From the NCBI RefSeq assembly GCF_003254645.1, contig NZ_PNFD01000001.1:62001-126000 (forward strand): a DNA stretch of 64,000 bases. The letters run 5' to 3'. Below the pieces are notes generated by a model that saw only the letters and a program-made list of their open reading frames with translations, made no database searches and was not told where the DNA came from. A program made the position numbers and the translations under genes. Within the stretch, counting starts at the first letter, position 1, and each line of letters begins with the position of its first letter. Shown in pieces: positions 25,864 to 35,021 of the stretch. Origin of the DNA: Microbacterium suaedae (GTDB lineage: Bacteria > Actinomycetota > Actinomycetes > Actinomycetales > Microbacteriaceae).

Positions 25864-26916
25864 TCAGTGCTGGAGGCGCGCCGCGATGGCGTCGCCGATC
25901 TGCGTCGTCGTGCGCACCTCGTCGGTGCGAGCGGCGATGTCCTCTTCGACCGCTCTCGTGACGCGCGCGGCCTCATCCGGATACCCGAGGTGGTCGAGCA
26001 TGAGAGCGATCGAGCTGATCGCGGCGGTGGGATCAGCCTTCGCGAGGCCCGCGATGTCGGGCGCCGAACCGTGGACGGGCTCGAACATCGACGGGAAGTC
26101 TCCCGCCGGGTTGAGGTTCCCCGAGGCGGAGAGACCGATGCCGCCGGTGATCGCCCCGGCGAGGTCAGTGAGGATGTCGCCGAAGAGGTTGTCGGTGACG
26201 ATGACGTCGAAGCGACTGGGGTCGTCGACCATGTGGATGGTCGCGGCGTCGACGTGCATGTAGTCTACGGCCACCTCGGGGTGCTGCTCCGCGACCTCGC
26301 CGACGATCCGGCTCCACAGCTTGCCCGCGTTGACCATGACGTTCGTCTTGTGCACGAGCGTCAGCTTCTTCCGCCGCTTCTCGGCCAGGTCGAAGGCGTA
26401 TTCGACGACGCGGCGTACGCCGTGCGCGGTGTTGACGCCCAGCTCATTCGCGATCTCGTGCGGGGTGCCCGGGCGCAGGACGCCACCGTTGCCGACGTAC
26501 GCACCTTCCGTACCCTCGCGGACGACGACGAAGTCGACCTCACCCGGATCCTTCAGCGGGCCCGGCACCTGCGGGAAGAGCTTCGACGGGCGCAGGTTCA
26601 CGTAGTGGTCGAGCGCGAAGCGGAGCCCGAGAAGCAGACCGCGCTCGATGTTCGCTCCGGCGAGCCGCGGGTCGTTGGGAACGCCGCCGACGGCGCCGAG
26701 CAGAATCGCGTCGTGAGCCGAGATCGCCGCGAGATCCTCGTCTGTGAGAACGTCACCGGTGGCGAGGAAACGGTCGGCTCCGAGCGAGAACCGCGTCTTC
26801 TCGAAGGAGACGTCGCTGCCGACCGTGACGGCGTCGAGCGCCTTCTCGGCCTCCGCGATGACCTCTGGCCCGATGCCGTCACCGGGAATGACGGCCAGTT
26901 TCACGACACGCGACAT
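25864..26916 (-). CDS. leuB: 3-isopropylmalate dehydrogenase
   Basis: Oxidative decarboxylation of 3-isopropylmalate to 2-oxoisocaproate with NAD+. The 350-residue protein starts [16 protein letters not shown] and contains the substrate loop and the signature [36 protein letters not shown] near the C-terminus binds NAD. The ATG at 26916 has GAAGGAG 6 nt upstream. It follows an unrelated DHA2 exporter gene by 40 bp and precedes ilvE, so leucine synthesis is split between this pair and leuCD. Confidence 0.97.
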   Translation of the reverse strand: MSRVVKLAVIPGDGIGPEVIAEAEKALDAVTVGSDVSFEKTRFSLGADRFLATGDVLTDEDLAAISAHDAILLGAVGGVPNDPRLAGANIERGLLLGLRFALDHYVNLRPSKLFPQVPGPLKDPGEVDFVVVREGTEGAYVGNGGVLRPGTPHEIANELGVNTAHGVRRVVEYAFDLAEKRRKKLTLVHKTNVMVNAGKLWSRIVGEVAEQHPEVAVDYMHVDAATIHMVDDPSRFDVIVTDNLFGDILTDLAGAITGGIGLSASGNLNPAGDFPSMFEPVHGSAPDIAGLAKADPTAAISSIALMLDHLGYPDEAARVTRAVEEDIAARTDEVRTTTQIGDAIAARLQH

Positions 26917-26956
26917 AGGACTCCTTCAGCTCTGCGGTCACGACCGCCGTCCGGCG

Positions 26957-28486
26957 TCAGCGAGGCGCGGACAGGCGGCTTCGTCCCAGCGTAGCGGCAG
27001 AGACGACGCACGCCAGAGCCAGCAGCACGGCGCCGATGAGACACGTCGCGACGACGCCCCCGTCGAACGCCACTGTCGCAGCTTCCCGGAGAGCGGCACC
27101 GACGGATCCGCCGAGCTCGTCGGCCTCGTTCATGGCTCCCGCGAGGGTCTCCCGCGCGTGGGCGGCGGCGTCCGTGGGAACTCCGGAGGGGATCACGAGC
27201 GTCGACCGGTACCAGGCGGTGAGGAGCCCGCCGAGGATCGACGTGCCGAGAACGGCGCCGAACTCGTATGCCGTCTCGCTGATCGCACTCGCCGCGCCCG
27301 CCTTCTCGGGCGGCGCCGACGAGATGATGAGCTCGCCGGACACCGTCTGCGCGGCCCCCGCGCCCGCGCCCATGAGGACGAACGCCCACACGAGCATCCA
27401 CACATCGTCCGCTCCCGCGATGGCGACGAGCAGCAGACCGGCGACGGCGATCACGAGCACGGCCGGCACAACCCGCGAGGCCGGGAACCTGCTCGCGAAG
27501 GGGGTGACAAGGAAGCCGCTCGCGATCGACATCACGGCGCCCGGGATCAGCGCGATCCCGGCGAGCATCGGCGACAGCCCGGCGATCATCTGCAGGTGCT
27601 GCGAGACGAAGTACAGGAACCCGATGTACGCCATGATGCAGCACAGGTTCACGACGAGAGATCCCGAGAACTTCGGCCGACGGAAGAGGGACAGGTCGAG
27701 CATGGGATGCGGGATCCGGCGCTGACGACGCACGAAGAGCCATCCGAACACGAGACCGATAAAGACCGGCACGATGCCGATCCATCCAGCGACCGCGATC
27801 TCCTTGATGCCGTAGGCGAGCGGCCCGAGCGCGAACATCGACAGGACGATGCCCCACCCATCGACGGGTCCCGGCTGGGGGTCACGGCTCTCGCGGACGA
27901 AGAACGGCGCGAGCAGGAGCATGAGCGCGAGGATCGGCACGGCGATGAGGAAGACGCTCTGCCACGGAAGATTCTCGATGAGGAATCCGCCGATGATCGG
28001 CCCGAGCGCGCCGCCGGCGGCCCACATGCCGGCCCAGGCCGCGATCGCGATGCGGCGCTGCTCACGGTGGCGGAACGTCGACCGGAGCAGCGACATCGTC
28101 GACGGCATGAGCGCGGCCCCGAAGATGCCCATGGCGGCACGCGCCGCGATCAACCACTCCGCCGTGGGCGCGAACGCGGCAGCGACCGAGACGAGCGTGA
28201 AGCCGATCGCGCCCGTGAGAAGGATCCGTCGGCGGCCGATGCGATCGCCGAGGCTCCCCGCCGTGACGAGCAGGCCGGCGAGGACGAGCGAGTAGGCGTC
28301 GATGATCCACAGCTGCGCGGCCGCCGACGGCTCAAGGTCTCGCGCGATGGCCGGCAGAGCGAAGTTCAGGATCGTGTTGTCCATCGACACGAGCAGCACC
28401 GGCAGCATGAGAACCACGAGCGCAGCCCACCCCCGCCAGTCGGCGCGCGGTCCGTCGGTCGCGATCGCGTCGGTGGAAGTGCTCAC
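26957..28486 (-). CDS. DHA2-family (14-helix) MFS drug exporter
   Basis: 509-residue membrane protein with about 14 hydrophobic segments. The N-terminal MDNTILNFALPAI (motif D1) and GSLGDRIGRRRIL (motif A) are typical of the QacA/SmvA group of drug-proton antiporters. A long C-terminal periplasmic-type loop (about 425-475) separates the last two helices, a usual trait of this group. GTG start at 28486. No adjacent TetR regulator is present, so its control is not evident. Substrate not predictable. Confidence 0.88.
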   Translation of the reverse strand: MSTSTDAIATDGPRADWRGWAALVVLMLPVLLVSMDNTILNFALPAIARDLEPSAAAQLWIIDAYSLVLAGLLVTAGSLGDRIGRRRILLTGAIGFTLVSVAAAFAPTAEWLIAARAAMGIFGAALMPSTMSLLRSTFRHREQRRIAIAAWAGMWAAGGALGPIIGGFLIENLPWQSVFLIAVPILALMLLLAPFFVRESRDPQPGPVDGWGIVLSMFALGPLAYGIKEIAVAGWIGIVPVFIGLVFGWLFVRRQRRIPHPMLDLSLFRRPKFSGSLVVNLCCIMAYIGFLYFVSQHLQMIAGLSPMLAGIALIPGAVMSIASGFLVTPFASRFPASRVVPAVLVIAVAGLLLVAIAGADDVWMLVWAFVLMGAGAGAAQTVSGELIISSAPPEKAGAASAISETAYEFGAVLGTSILGGLLTAWYRSTLVIPSGVPTDAAAHARETLAGAMNEADELGGSVGAALREAATVAFDGGVVATCLIGAVLLALACVVSAATLGRSRLSAPR

Positions 28487-28529
28487 GGGATCCGATCCTC
28501 GCCGATCGTGCTGAGGGAACGCAGAGCGC

Positions 28530-28567
28530 GGCGCGCCCCGCTCACCGTCCTGTGAGCGGGGCGCGCC
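28530..28567 (-). terminator. Terminator of serA
   Basis: Perfect 16-bp stem (28530-28545 with 28552-28567) with a 6-nt loop, 13 nt after the serA stop codon. Confidence 0.8.
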
Positions 28568-28580
28568 GGAGTCGGGTGCG

Positions 28581-30170
28581 TCAGTCCTCGACGATCTCGA
28601 TCTGCCGGATGATGCGCGCGTCGATGACGTCGGCGATGGAGTCGATGACCTCGTCAGGAACGCGCTTGTCGACCGTCACGACCGACAGCGCCTCGTCGTT
28701 CTCGCTGCGTGCCACCTGCAGACCGTCGATGTTGATGCCGTTGTCGCCGAACTTCTCGGCGTACACGGCCACGATGCCGGGGCGGTCCTTGTAGATGATG
28801 ACGAGGTGGTGGTCGGCGAGCGGCGCGTCGAGCTCGTAGCCGTTGATCCCGACGAGCTTCTGCACCATGCGGGTGCCCGCGAGGGTGCCGGCGACGGACA
28901 GGACGGTGCCGTCCGCGAGGGTTCCCGTGAGCGTCGTGAGGTTGCGGAACTCGGGGCTCTCGCGCTCGACGGTCATCCGCGTCTCGATCCCCCGCTGCTC
29001 GGCGAGGACGGGAGCGTTGACGTACGACACCTTCTCGCTCACGACGCTCGTGAGGATCCCCTTGAGCGCCGCGAGCTTGTAGACGCTCACGTCGTAGTCA
29101 GCGAGCTCGCCGCGCACATCGACCTCGAGGCTCGTGAGGGCGCCGTGCGCGATGCCGCTGAACACCTGTCCGAGCTTCTCGACGAGCGCGATGCCGGGGC
29201 GCACGAACGGATCGATCGCACCACCGGCGACGTTGACGGCGTCGGGCACGAGGTCGCCCTCGAGCGCGAGCTTGACCGACTTGGCGACAGAGACACCGGC
29301 CTTCTCCTGCGCCTCCTCCGTCGAGGCGCCGAGGTGGGGCGTGACGACGGCGCGCGCCTGGCCCGTCAGGGAGGTGTCTGCGGGCGGCTCGCTCGTGAAC
29401 ACGTCGATGCCCGCACCGGCGATCTCGCCAGCCTCAAGCGCCGCGGCGAGGGCGTCTTCGTCGATGAGCCCGCCGCGAGCGACGTTGACGACGTACGCCG
29501 ACTTCTTCATCGCCTTCAGCTCTGCCTCGCCGATCATGCCGGTCGTCTCGGGCGTCTTCGGCATGTGGATCGTGAGGAAGTCGGCCTGCGCGACGAGCTC
29601 GTCGAGCTCGAGCAGCTCGACGCCGAGCTGCTGCGCGCGCGCCGCCGTGACGTAGGGGTCGTAGGCGACCAGGCGCATCCCGAACGCCTGCATGCGAGCG
29701 GCAACGAGCGCGCCGATGCGACCGAGCCCGACGACGCCGAGCGTCTTCTCGTACAGCTCGACCCCCGTGAAGGAGCTGCGCTTCCACTCGCCCGAGGCGA
29801 GGGAGGCGTTCGCCGCGGGGATGTTCCGCGCAAGGCTGACGATGTGCCCGCAGGTGAGCTCGGCGGCCGAGATGATGTTCGACGTCGGCGCGTTGACGAC
29901 CATCACACCGGCCGTCGTGGCGGCCTTGATGTCGACGTTGTCGAGGCCGACGCCGGCGCGTGCGATGACCTTGAGGTGCGGCGCGTGCGCGAGCGCCTCC
30001 TCATCCATCTTCGTCGCCGAGCGGATCAGCACGGCGTTCGCCTCGCTCAGCGCGTCGAACAGGGCGGGGCGGTCGGTTCCGTCGACCGTGCGCACATCGA
30101 AATCAGGACCGAGTGCCTCGATCGTGGCGGGTGAGAGCTGTTCTGCGAGCAGGACGACGGGCTTCGACAA
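28581..30170 (-). CDS. serA: D-3-phosphoglycerate dehydrogenase
   Basis: First step of serine synthesis. Start chosen at a TTG (30170) giving 529 residues, the standard actinobacterial length, with AAGGA 7 nt upstream; no ATG or GTG exists at the family N-terminus KPVVLLAEQLSP. Domains: substrate and Rossmann domains (about 1-310) with GLGRIGALVAARMQAFGM and the catalytic His in TPHLGASTEEAQ, then the intervening ASB domain (about 315-450) and a C-terminal ACT domain (about 455-529), the Mycobacterium-type allosteric layout. A perfect GC hairpin terminates it. Confidence 0.96.
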   Translation of the reverse strand: MSKPVVLLAEQLSPATIEALGPDFDVRTVDGTDRPALFDALSEANAVLIRSATKMDEEALAHAPHLKVIARAGVGLDNVDIKAATTAGVMVVNAPTSNIISAAELTCGHIVSLARNIPAANASLASGEWKRSSFTGVELYEKTLGVVGLGRIGALVAARMQAFGMRLVAYDPYVTAARAQQLGVELLELDELVAQADFLTIHMPKTPETTGMIGEAELKAMKKSAYVVNVARGGLIDEDALAAALEAGEIAGAGIDVFTSEPPADTSLTGQARAVVTPHLGASTEEAQEKAGVSVAKSVKLALEGDLVPDAVNVAGGAIDPFVRPGIALVEKLGQVFSGIAHGALTSLEVDVRGELADYDVSVYKLAALKGILTSVVSEKVSYVNAPVLAEQRGIETRMTVERESPEFRNLTTLTGTLADGTVLSVAGTLAGTRMVQKLVGINGYELDAPLADHHLVIIYKDRPGIVAVYAEKFGDNGINIDGLQVARSENDEALSVVTVDKRVPDEVIDSIADVIDARIIRQIEIVED

Positions 30171-30234
30171 TGTGGAATCCTTCGGAGTGACGCTGCGGTG
30201 GGACGACCGCGCCGCCGGGCGCCGCCGTGGCACC

Positions 30235-30240
30235 AGCCTA
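30235..30240 (-). promoter_or_regulatory. -10 box of the serA promoter
   Basis: TAGGCT about 65 nt before the serA TTG. Unlike the leaderless genes, this leaves a roughly 58-nt 5' UTR with a ribosome site, in keeping with the weak TTG start needing one. Confidence 0.5.
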
Positions 30241-30272
30241 TCGCCGCTCGGAGAGAGCTCCTGTCGCGTGTG

Positions 30273-30614
30273 TCATTGGAAGACGATCTGCGTCGAGGTG
30301 AACCCCTGCACGTTCAGCCAGAACACCGCCGTGAGCGCGAGTCCGACGAGGAGGAGCAGGATGAGCTTCCACGCCTCGCGGCGACGTCCGATGAGGACCG
30401 CGACGGCGAACGTCGCAATCGGGACGACGATCGTCATGATCATCGCAACCCACGAGACAGGGGTCAGAGCGCCGCCGAATGCTGACGCCGTCTGCGCCAT
30501 GACCACGAGATAGCTGATGCCCGCCCAGACGGCGTAAGCATAGAAGAGGCCGAAGAAGCCTGCGATCGTCGCGACGAACCAGGTCGGTGCCGTGCGGCGC
30601 GTGCGCGTGTTCAC
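30273..30614 (-). CDS. Small integral membrane protein
   Basis: 113 residues with three hydrophobic segments (about 14-40, 45-68 and 78-100) and a basic RRREAWK loop. The GTG start overlaps the preceding gene's stop by 4 bp. No named family was recognised. It is the last gene of the run prfB, 31084, this gene on the minus strand. Its pairing with the next gene suggests a two-subunit membrane complex, but nothing shows its role. Confidence 0.75.
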   Translation of the reverse strand: MNTRTRRTAPTWFVATIAGFFGLFYAYAVWAGISYLVVMAQTASAFGGALTPVSWVAMIMTIVVPIATFAVAVLIGRRREAWKLILLLLVGLALTAVFWLNVQGFTSTQIVFQ

Positions 30615-31084
30615 TGCCCGATCACCCCCACCATCACGAACGGCCACGGGATGAGCAGGACGACGCCCGCACCGAGCCAGACGAAGCGCTGCCACGTACG
30701 CTTGCCGCGCGTGGCTGCGAGCGTCGTGAGGAACCACAGCGCGGGCGCCGCGATCGCCAGCACCATGCTCCCCTGGAACATGACGTCGGCGACCGTCTCG
30801 GTCGCGCGCTCGATCCAGTCGCGCAGGCGCAGCGTGCCGAGCACCCAACCGAGCGTCCACAGCGCGTAGACGCCACCGAGGACGCCGTAGGCGACGAGCG
30901 CGACGTTTCCTCCGCCCGCGGGCGGGGAATCCTCCTCGGAGACCTGCTCGGGCTCCATCGGCGGCGTGCTCTCGTCGTCTGCTTCGGGCGCGGGTCGCTC
31001 GTCGGGCTCCGCATCGGGCGTCACGTGCAGGGTCGGATCGTCATCTCCGTCCCAGCGAAGGCCGTCGTCGTCGCGCGAAGACAT
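30611..31084 (-). CDS. Membrane protein with acidic N-terminal tail, unknown function
   Basis: 157 residues: the first about 58 are strongly acidic and Pro/Ser-rich (DDDGLRWDGDDDP ... EEDSPPAGGG), followed by three hydrophobic segments (about 61-83, 100-120, 132-155). The tail is predicted cytoplasmic and disordered. ATG at 31084, 5 bp after prfB, overlapping the next small membrane gene by 4 bp, so the three genes form one unit. No function can be assigned. Confidence 0.8.
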   Translation of the reverse strand: MSSRDDDGLRWDGDDDPTLHVTPDAEPDERPAPEADDESTPPMEPEQVSEEDSPPAGGGNVALVAYGVLGGVYALWTLGWVLGTLRLRDWIERATETVADVMFQGSMVLAIAAPALWFLTTLAATRGKRTWQRFVWLGAGVVLLIPWPFVMVGVIGQ

Positions 31085-31089
31085 GCGGA

Positions 31090-32199
31090 TCAGTCCTCGT
31101 CCGAGCGCTTGCGCCAGCGGATCCCCGCGTTGATGAGACCGTCGAGGTCACCGTCGAACACGTGATCGGGCTGCGACATTTCGAAGCCCGTTCGCAGATC
31201 CTTCACGAGCTGCTGGCCGTAGAGGAAGTACGACCGGATCTGGTCGCCCCAGCTCGCCGTGATGTTTCCGGCGAGCTCCTTCTTCTTCGCGGCCTCTTCC
31301 TCCTTCTGCAGGAGGAGGAGCCGCGTCTGCAGGAGGCGCATCGCCGCGGCGCGGTTCTGGATCTGCGACTTCTCGTTCTGCATCGAGATGACGATGCCGG
31401 TCGGGAGGTGGGTGATGCGCACGGCGGAGTCGGTCGTGTTGACCGACTGTCCGCCGGGGCCCGAGGACCGGAACACGTCGACGCGGATATCGGTCTCGGG
31501 GATCGTGACCTCCTGCGCCTCCTCCATGAGGGGGATCACCTCGACGGCCGCGAAGCTCGTCTGACGTTTGTCGGCCGAGCCGAAGGGGCTGATGCGGGCA
31601 AGACGGTGCGTGCCCGCCTCGACCGAGAGCACGCCATAGGCATAGGGCGCGTTGACCTCGAAGGTCGCCGACTTGATGCCGGCGCCCTCGGCGTACGACG
31701 TGTCGAGCACCTTCACGGGGTAGTCATGGCGTTCGGCCCAGCGCAGGTACATGCGCATGAGCATCTCGGCGAAGTCGGTCGCGTCGTCGCCGCCCGCGCC
31801 GGAGCGGATCGTCACGACGGCCGCTCGCTCGTCGTACTCGCCGTCGAGGAGGGTCTGCACCTCGAGGTCGGCGATCGTCTTCTCGAGTGCGGCGAGCTCG
31901 GCGCGCGCCTCCGCGGCCGCGTCCTCATCCTCCATCTCGTTCGCGAGGTCGACCATCACTTCGAGGTCGTCCAGGCGCTGGCCCGCTTCCTCGATCTTCT
32001 TGACGGCAGCCTTGCGGTGGCTGAGCTGGCTCGTGACCTTCTGCGCGTTCTCCTGATCGCTCCAGAGGTCGGGGTCGGCGGCCTGCTCCTCGAGCTTCGC
32101 GATCTCCGCGCGCTGCGCGTCGACATCGACCACCTCGCGGATGTTGTCGAAGGTGGTGCGCAGGGCCTGGATGTCGGCGGAAAGATCGAGTTCAAGCAT
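31090..32199 (-). CDS. prfB: Peptide chain release factor 2
   Basis: Recognises UGA and UAA and triggers peptide release. The 369-residue protein has the RF2 anticodon-like tripeptide SPF at 204-206 and the catalytic GGQ at 249-251 in [17 protein letters not shown]. There is one continuous frame, so the autoregulatory +1 frameshift of enterobacterial prfB is absent. The ATG at 32199 is divergent from an MFS gene with 60 bp between. ftsE/ftsX/smpB, which often follow prfB in actinobacteria, are not here. Confidence 0.97.
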   Translation of the reverse strand: MLELDLSADIQALRTTFDNIREVVDVDAQRAEIAKLEEQAADPDLWSDQENAQKVTSQLSHRKAAVKKIEEAGQRLDDLEVMVDLANEMEDEDAAAEARAELAALEKTIADLEVQTLLDGEYDERAAVVTIRSGAGGDDATDFAEMLMRMYLRWAERHDYPVKVLDTSYAEGAGIKSATFEVNAPYAYGVLSVEAGTHRLARISPFGSADKRQTSFAAVEVIPLMEEAQEVTIPETDIRVDVFRSSGPGGQSVNTTDSAVRITHLPTGIVISMQNEKSQIQNRAAAMRLLQTRLLLLQKEEEAAKKKELAGNITASWGDQIRSYFLYGQQLVKDLRTGFEMSQPDHVFDGDLDGLINAGIRWRKRSDED

Positions 32200-32259
32200 G
32201 ACGCCTCACCTTATCGCGCCCAGGGGAGAAACCGCCCCTGCGCGGTAGCGTGGCACGCG

Positions 32260-33552
32260 ATGAGTGACGATTCTGCGTCTCGTGGGACGGCGGCCGACGC
32301 CATGCGGCGCTACTGGCCGATGGTCTACGCACCCACGGCGCTCTATTCGATGGGCCAGGGCGCCGTGATCCCCGTGCTCCCGTCGATCGCGACCGCGCTG
32401 GGAGCAGATATCGCGGTCGCGGCGCTCATCGCCGCGGCGCTCGTCGTCGGTCAGCTGTGCGGCAACCTGCCGGCGGGCTGGCTTGTCGCGCGACTCGGCG
32501 AGCGCCGATCGATGATCGCCGCCGCCGCAGTCTCGCTCGTCGGCGTCGCCACGATGCTCTTCGCCGAGCACATCGCAGTGCTCGGCCTCGGCACGTTCCT
32601 CGTCGGCATCTGCGCCTCGGTCTTCGCCCTCGCGCGGCACGCCTTCATGACGGCGCGCGTGCCGTTCGCGCGGCGCGCCCGCGCGCTCGCCCTCGTCGGC
32701 GGATCCTTCCGACTCGGCACCTTCACCGGTCCGCTCATCGCCGCGGCGCTCATCTGGGCGACCGGATCCGAGCTCGCGACCATCTGGTTCTTCGCCGCCT
32801 GCCTCGTGGGTATGGGGCTGCTCGTGACGTTCGGCCCCGATCCGGAGGAGCGGGCGCTCGCGGCGGAACGCGCGGCTCGCCTCGCACAGCAGGACGAGGC
32901 GGATTCGGAGGACACGGGCGAGCCTGTGACAGGTTCGATCCCGACGGCGGAGCGCACCGGGTTGTTCCGCACCATCTGGGAGCATCGCTCCGTGCTGTCG
33001 CGGCTCGGCCTGGCCGCCGCTTCTCTCGCATCGGTCCGTGCCGGGCGACAGGCGATCCTCCCCCTGTGGGGGCTCTCCATCGGCCTCGATTCGGCGAATA
33101 CGGCCCTGATCGTCGGCATCGCCGGGGCCGTCGAGTTCTCGCTCTTCTACGCGAGTGGTCAGGTGATGGACCGCTTCGGCCGGATCTGGGCGACGGTGCC
33201 CTCGCAGCTGCTCATGGGCCTCGCCTTCGTGAGCCTCGCGTTCACGCACGAGCTCGACATGGCTGCGATGTGGTTTGGGGCCTTCGCGATCGTCGTGGGC
33301 GTCGGCAATGGCCTCTCGGCCGGAGCCTTGCTGACGATCGGATCCGATGTCGCACCCGAGCGCAACACCGCGGCCTTCCTCGGCGCATGGCGCACGCTGA
33401 CCGACGGCGGCGCGTCGATCACGCCGCTCATCGTCTCGGGCGTGACCGCGATCGCGTCTCTCTCGGTCGCGACGGGCCTCGTCGGGCTCATCGGCCTGCT
33501 CGGGGCGGCCGCCTTCCTCCGGTGGGTGCCGCGCTACGTTCCGCATCCCTGA
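32260..33552 (+). CDS. MFS transporter
   Basis: 430-residue 12-helix transporter. Helix 1 contains GQGAVIPVLPSIATALG, a drug-efflux-like opening; motif A appears as GWLVARLGERRSM and again in the second half as GQVMDRFGRIWA. A long acidic central loop (about 215-245) separates the halves. The ATG is preceded by TAGCGT with an 8-nt gap. Substrate unknown. It converges with the Tad operon (7 bp between stops). Confidence 0.85.
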   Translation: MSDDSASRGTAADAMRRYWPMVYAPTALYSMGQGAVIPVLPSIATALGADIAVAALIAAALVVGQLCGNLPAGWLVARLGERRSMIAAAAVSLVGVATMLFAEHIAVLGLGTFLVGICASVFALARHAFMTARVPFARRARALALVGGSFRLGTFTGPLIAAALIWATGSELATIWFFAACLVGMGLLVTFGPDPEERALAAERAARLAQQDEADSEDTGEPVTGSIPTAERTGLFRTIWEHRSVLSRLGLAAASLASVRAGRQAILPLWGLSIGLDSANTALIVGIAGAVEFSLFYASGQVMDRFGRIWATVPSQLLMGLAFVSLAFTHELDMAAMWFGAFAIVVGVGNGLSAGALLTIGSDVAPERNTAAFLGAWRTLTDGGASITPLIVSGVTAIASLSVATGLVGLIGLLGAAAFLRWVPRYVPHP

Positions 33553-33559
33553 CCGCCCC

Positions 33560-33982
33560 TCACCCTGCGAGGGCCGCCCGGCTCGTGCCGACGGCGACCA
33601 GTGCGACGCCGTCGGGGACGAACAGCTCAAGGAGGAACGGCTCCCACGTCGCGACGACGGTGGCACGAGCGGTGGAGCCGCCGATCGTCTCGATCGCGGC
33701 CAGATCGGCCTCGACGGGCGACACGGCGACGACCTCCTCGGCCAGGCCGCGCGCCGTCTCGGGATCCACGCGCAGCGCGACCGCCCCCTCGGTGTCCACG
33801 ATGTCGAACCCGTCCGACGCGGCGAGCGCCGCCGCATCGGCGAGGGCGTCGACGCGCTTCTGGGCGAGGAAGAGGGAGGTCGCGTTCACGCAGAGGAGGA
33901 TGACTGCCAGGGCGAGCGCCGCGTAGCCGACGACGAGCGGCAGGATGCTGCCGGTCTCGTCCGATGCGATGTCGGTGTCCAT
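33560..33982 (-). CDS. TadG-like / Rv3654c-like pilus-associated membrane protein
   Basis: 140 residues, last gene of the Tad operon. A type III-like prepilin segment ETGSILPLVVGYAALALAVILLCVN starts after an acidic 12-residue leader; the processing site would be G|S, but position +5 is Leu rather than Glu, as in TadG-like proteins. The segment FLAQKRVDALADAAALAASDGFD is the conserved TadE/TadG helix that follows the membrane helix. The start ATG overlaps the preceding stop by 1 bp (TGATG). Confidence 0.8.
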   Translation of the reverse strand: MDTDIASDETGSILPLVVGYAALALAVILLCVNATSLFLAQKRVDALADAAALAASDGFDIVDTEGAVALRVDPETARGLAEEVVAVSPVEADLAAIETIGGSTARATVVATWEPFLLELFVPDGVALVAVGTSRAALAG

Positions 33983-34422
33983 CACCCCTCCGCCAGACGT
34001 TCGACCCGATACGTGCCTGTCGCGTCGACCGGGATGCTCGCCGCCTCGGAGAGACCGAAGATCTCGGGCACGAGCGGCAGAGCGACGGCGTCGCTGACCG
34101 TGACGACGACGGTCGTCCCCGCGGCCGGGCAGTCGTCCGTCGCCGGAATGCATGAGATGTGCACATCGAGGGCGTCGGGATCGAGATCGTACGCTGCCGC
34201 GACGCTGTCCCGGACAAGATCCGGCCCGACCTCGGCGCCCGACGCGAGTGTGCGGGCGACGAAGCGCGCCGTCGCCTCGGTGCCGAGGGCCGCGTTCTGC
34301 ACCGCGCCGAGCGCGAGGATGAGGTAGACGAGCGGGACGAGGAGGATGAGCCCGGCGGCGAGGAACTCGAGGGACGCACTGCCGCGATCGCCGGGATCAT
34401 CCGTGATTCTCAGCGGGAGCAT
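33982..34422 (-). CDS. TadE-like pseudopilin (second copy)
   Basis: 146 residues. An N-terminal leader ending DRG is followed by SASLEFLAAGLILLVPLVYLILALG, a class III prepilin core with Glu at +5 after the predicted G|S cleavage site. The remaining exported domain contains one Cys pair (CIPATDDC). TadE-like pseudopilins act with TadG in fibre assembly or anchoring. It overlaps the upstream TadE gene end by 26 bp and its own downstream partner by 1 bp. Confidence 0.82.
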   Translation of the reverse strand: MLPLRITDDPGDRGSASLEFLAAGLILLVPLVYLILALGAVQNAALGTEATARFVARTLASGAEVGPDLVRDSVAAAYDLDPDALDVHISCIPATDDCPAAGTTVVVTVSDAVALPLVPEIFGLSEAASIPVDATGTYRVERLAEG

Positions 34423-34789
34423 GCGCGGTCGCCTCCGTTCCCTGCGGCAGGCCGAGCAGACCGACGAGGGGCAGCGTCGCGCGGAGGGTCACGGAGACGG
34501 TGTCGACGCCGTCGAGTGAGCCTCGCGTGACGTGCGCGATGTCGACGATGTCGCCGCCGAGCGCGCGCGTGACGATCTCGCGCGCGCGTGCCTCCGCCTC
34601 GGCGGCGGAGGTGTCGGCGAGAGCCGCCTGGAAGGCGGCCTCGACGGCGGCGTCCCGCACGACGCCTCGTGCGTACATCGCGAGCCCGAGCTGCAGCACC
34701 GCGAGAGTGAGGGCCGCGAGCAGGATGCTGACGAGCACGAACTCGGCAGGAGCCGATCCCCTCTCCCCGGCGGTTTCCTCGGTCGTCAT
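34397..34789 (-). CDS. TadE-like pseudopilin (first copy)
   Basis: 130 residues. The leader ends GERG, followed by SAPAEFVLVSILLAALTLAVLQLGLAMYARG, again with Glu at +5 after G|S, the class III prepilin rule. YARGVVRDAAVEAAFQAALAD is the conserved post-membrane TadE helix. The ATG overlaps the preceding stop by 1 bp and the 3' end overlaps the next TadE gene by 26 bp, so translation is coupled along the operon. Confidence 0.82.
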   Translation of the reverse strand: MTTEETAGERGSAPAEFVLVSILLAALTLAVLQLGLAMYARGVVRDAAVEAAFQAALADTSAAEAEARAREIVTRALGGDIVDIAHVTRGSLDGVDTVSVTLRATLPLVGLLGLPQGTEATAHAPAENHG

Positions 34790-35001
34790 CACATGCCCGT
34801 GACGCGATCCATCGCCTGACCGAACAGCCCCGTCAGTGCGGGGCCGGCGAGGGCCCAGACGGCGACGACGATCGCGGCGGTCATCAAAGTCACCAAGACC
34901 CATCCGGGGATGTCGCCTCGTTCCTCGTCGCGCACCTCGCCCCAGGAGGTGCGGAGGCGGATGGCGACGCCGAGTGCACGGGCCGTGAGTCGATCGAACA
35001 T
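34789..35001 (-). CDS. Small Flp-like candidate pilin with a non-canonical signal
   Basis: 70 residues in the position where flp, the major pilin, normally sits after tadC. It has a basic amphipathic N-terminus, then EERG|DIPGWVLVTLMTAAIVVAVWALAGPALTG, one hydrophobic helix and a short tail. The Gly before the helix fits a prepilin peptidase site, but +5 is Trp instead of Glu and there is no Tyr, so it may be an atypical pilin or an accessory protein. The ATG at 35001 has AAGGA 7 nt upstream. Confidence 0.65.
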   Translation of the reverse strand: MFDRLTARALGVAIRLRTSWGEVRDEERGDIPGWVLVTLMTAAIVVAVWALAGPALTGLFGQAMDRVTGM

Positions 35002-35021
35002 GGAGTTCCTTTCGTGGGGTG

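Noticed and set aside
31090..32199. prfB programmed frameshift
   Set aside because: The frame is continuous from the ATG with no in-frame UGA near codon 25.
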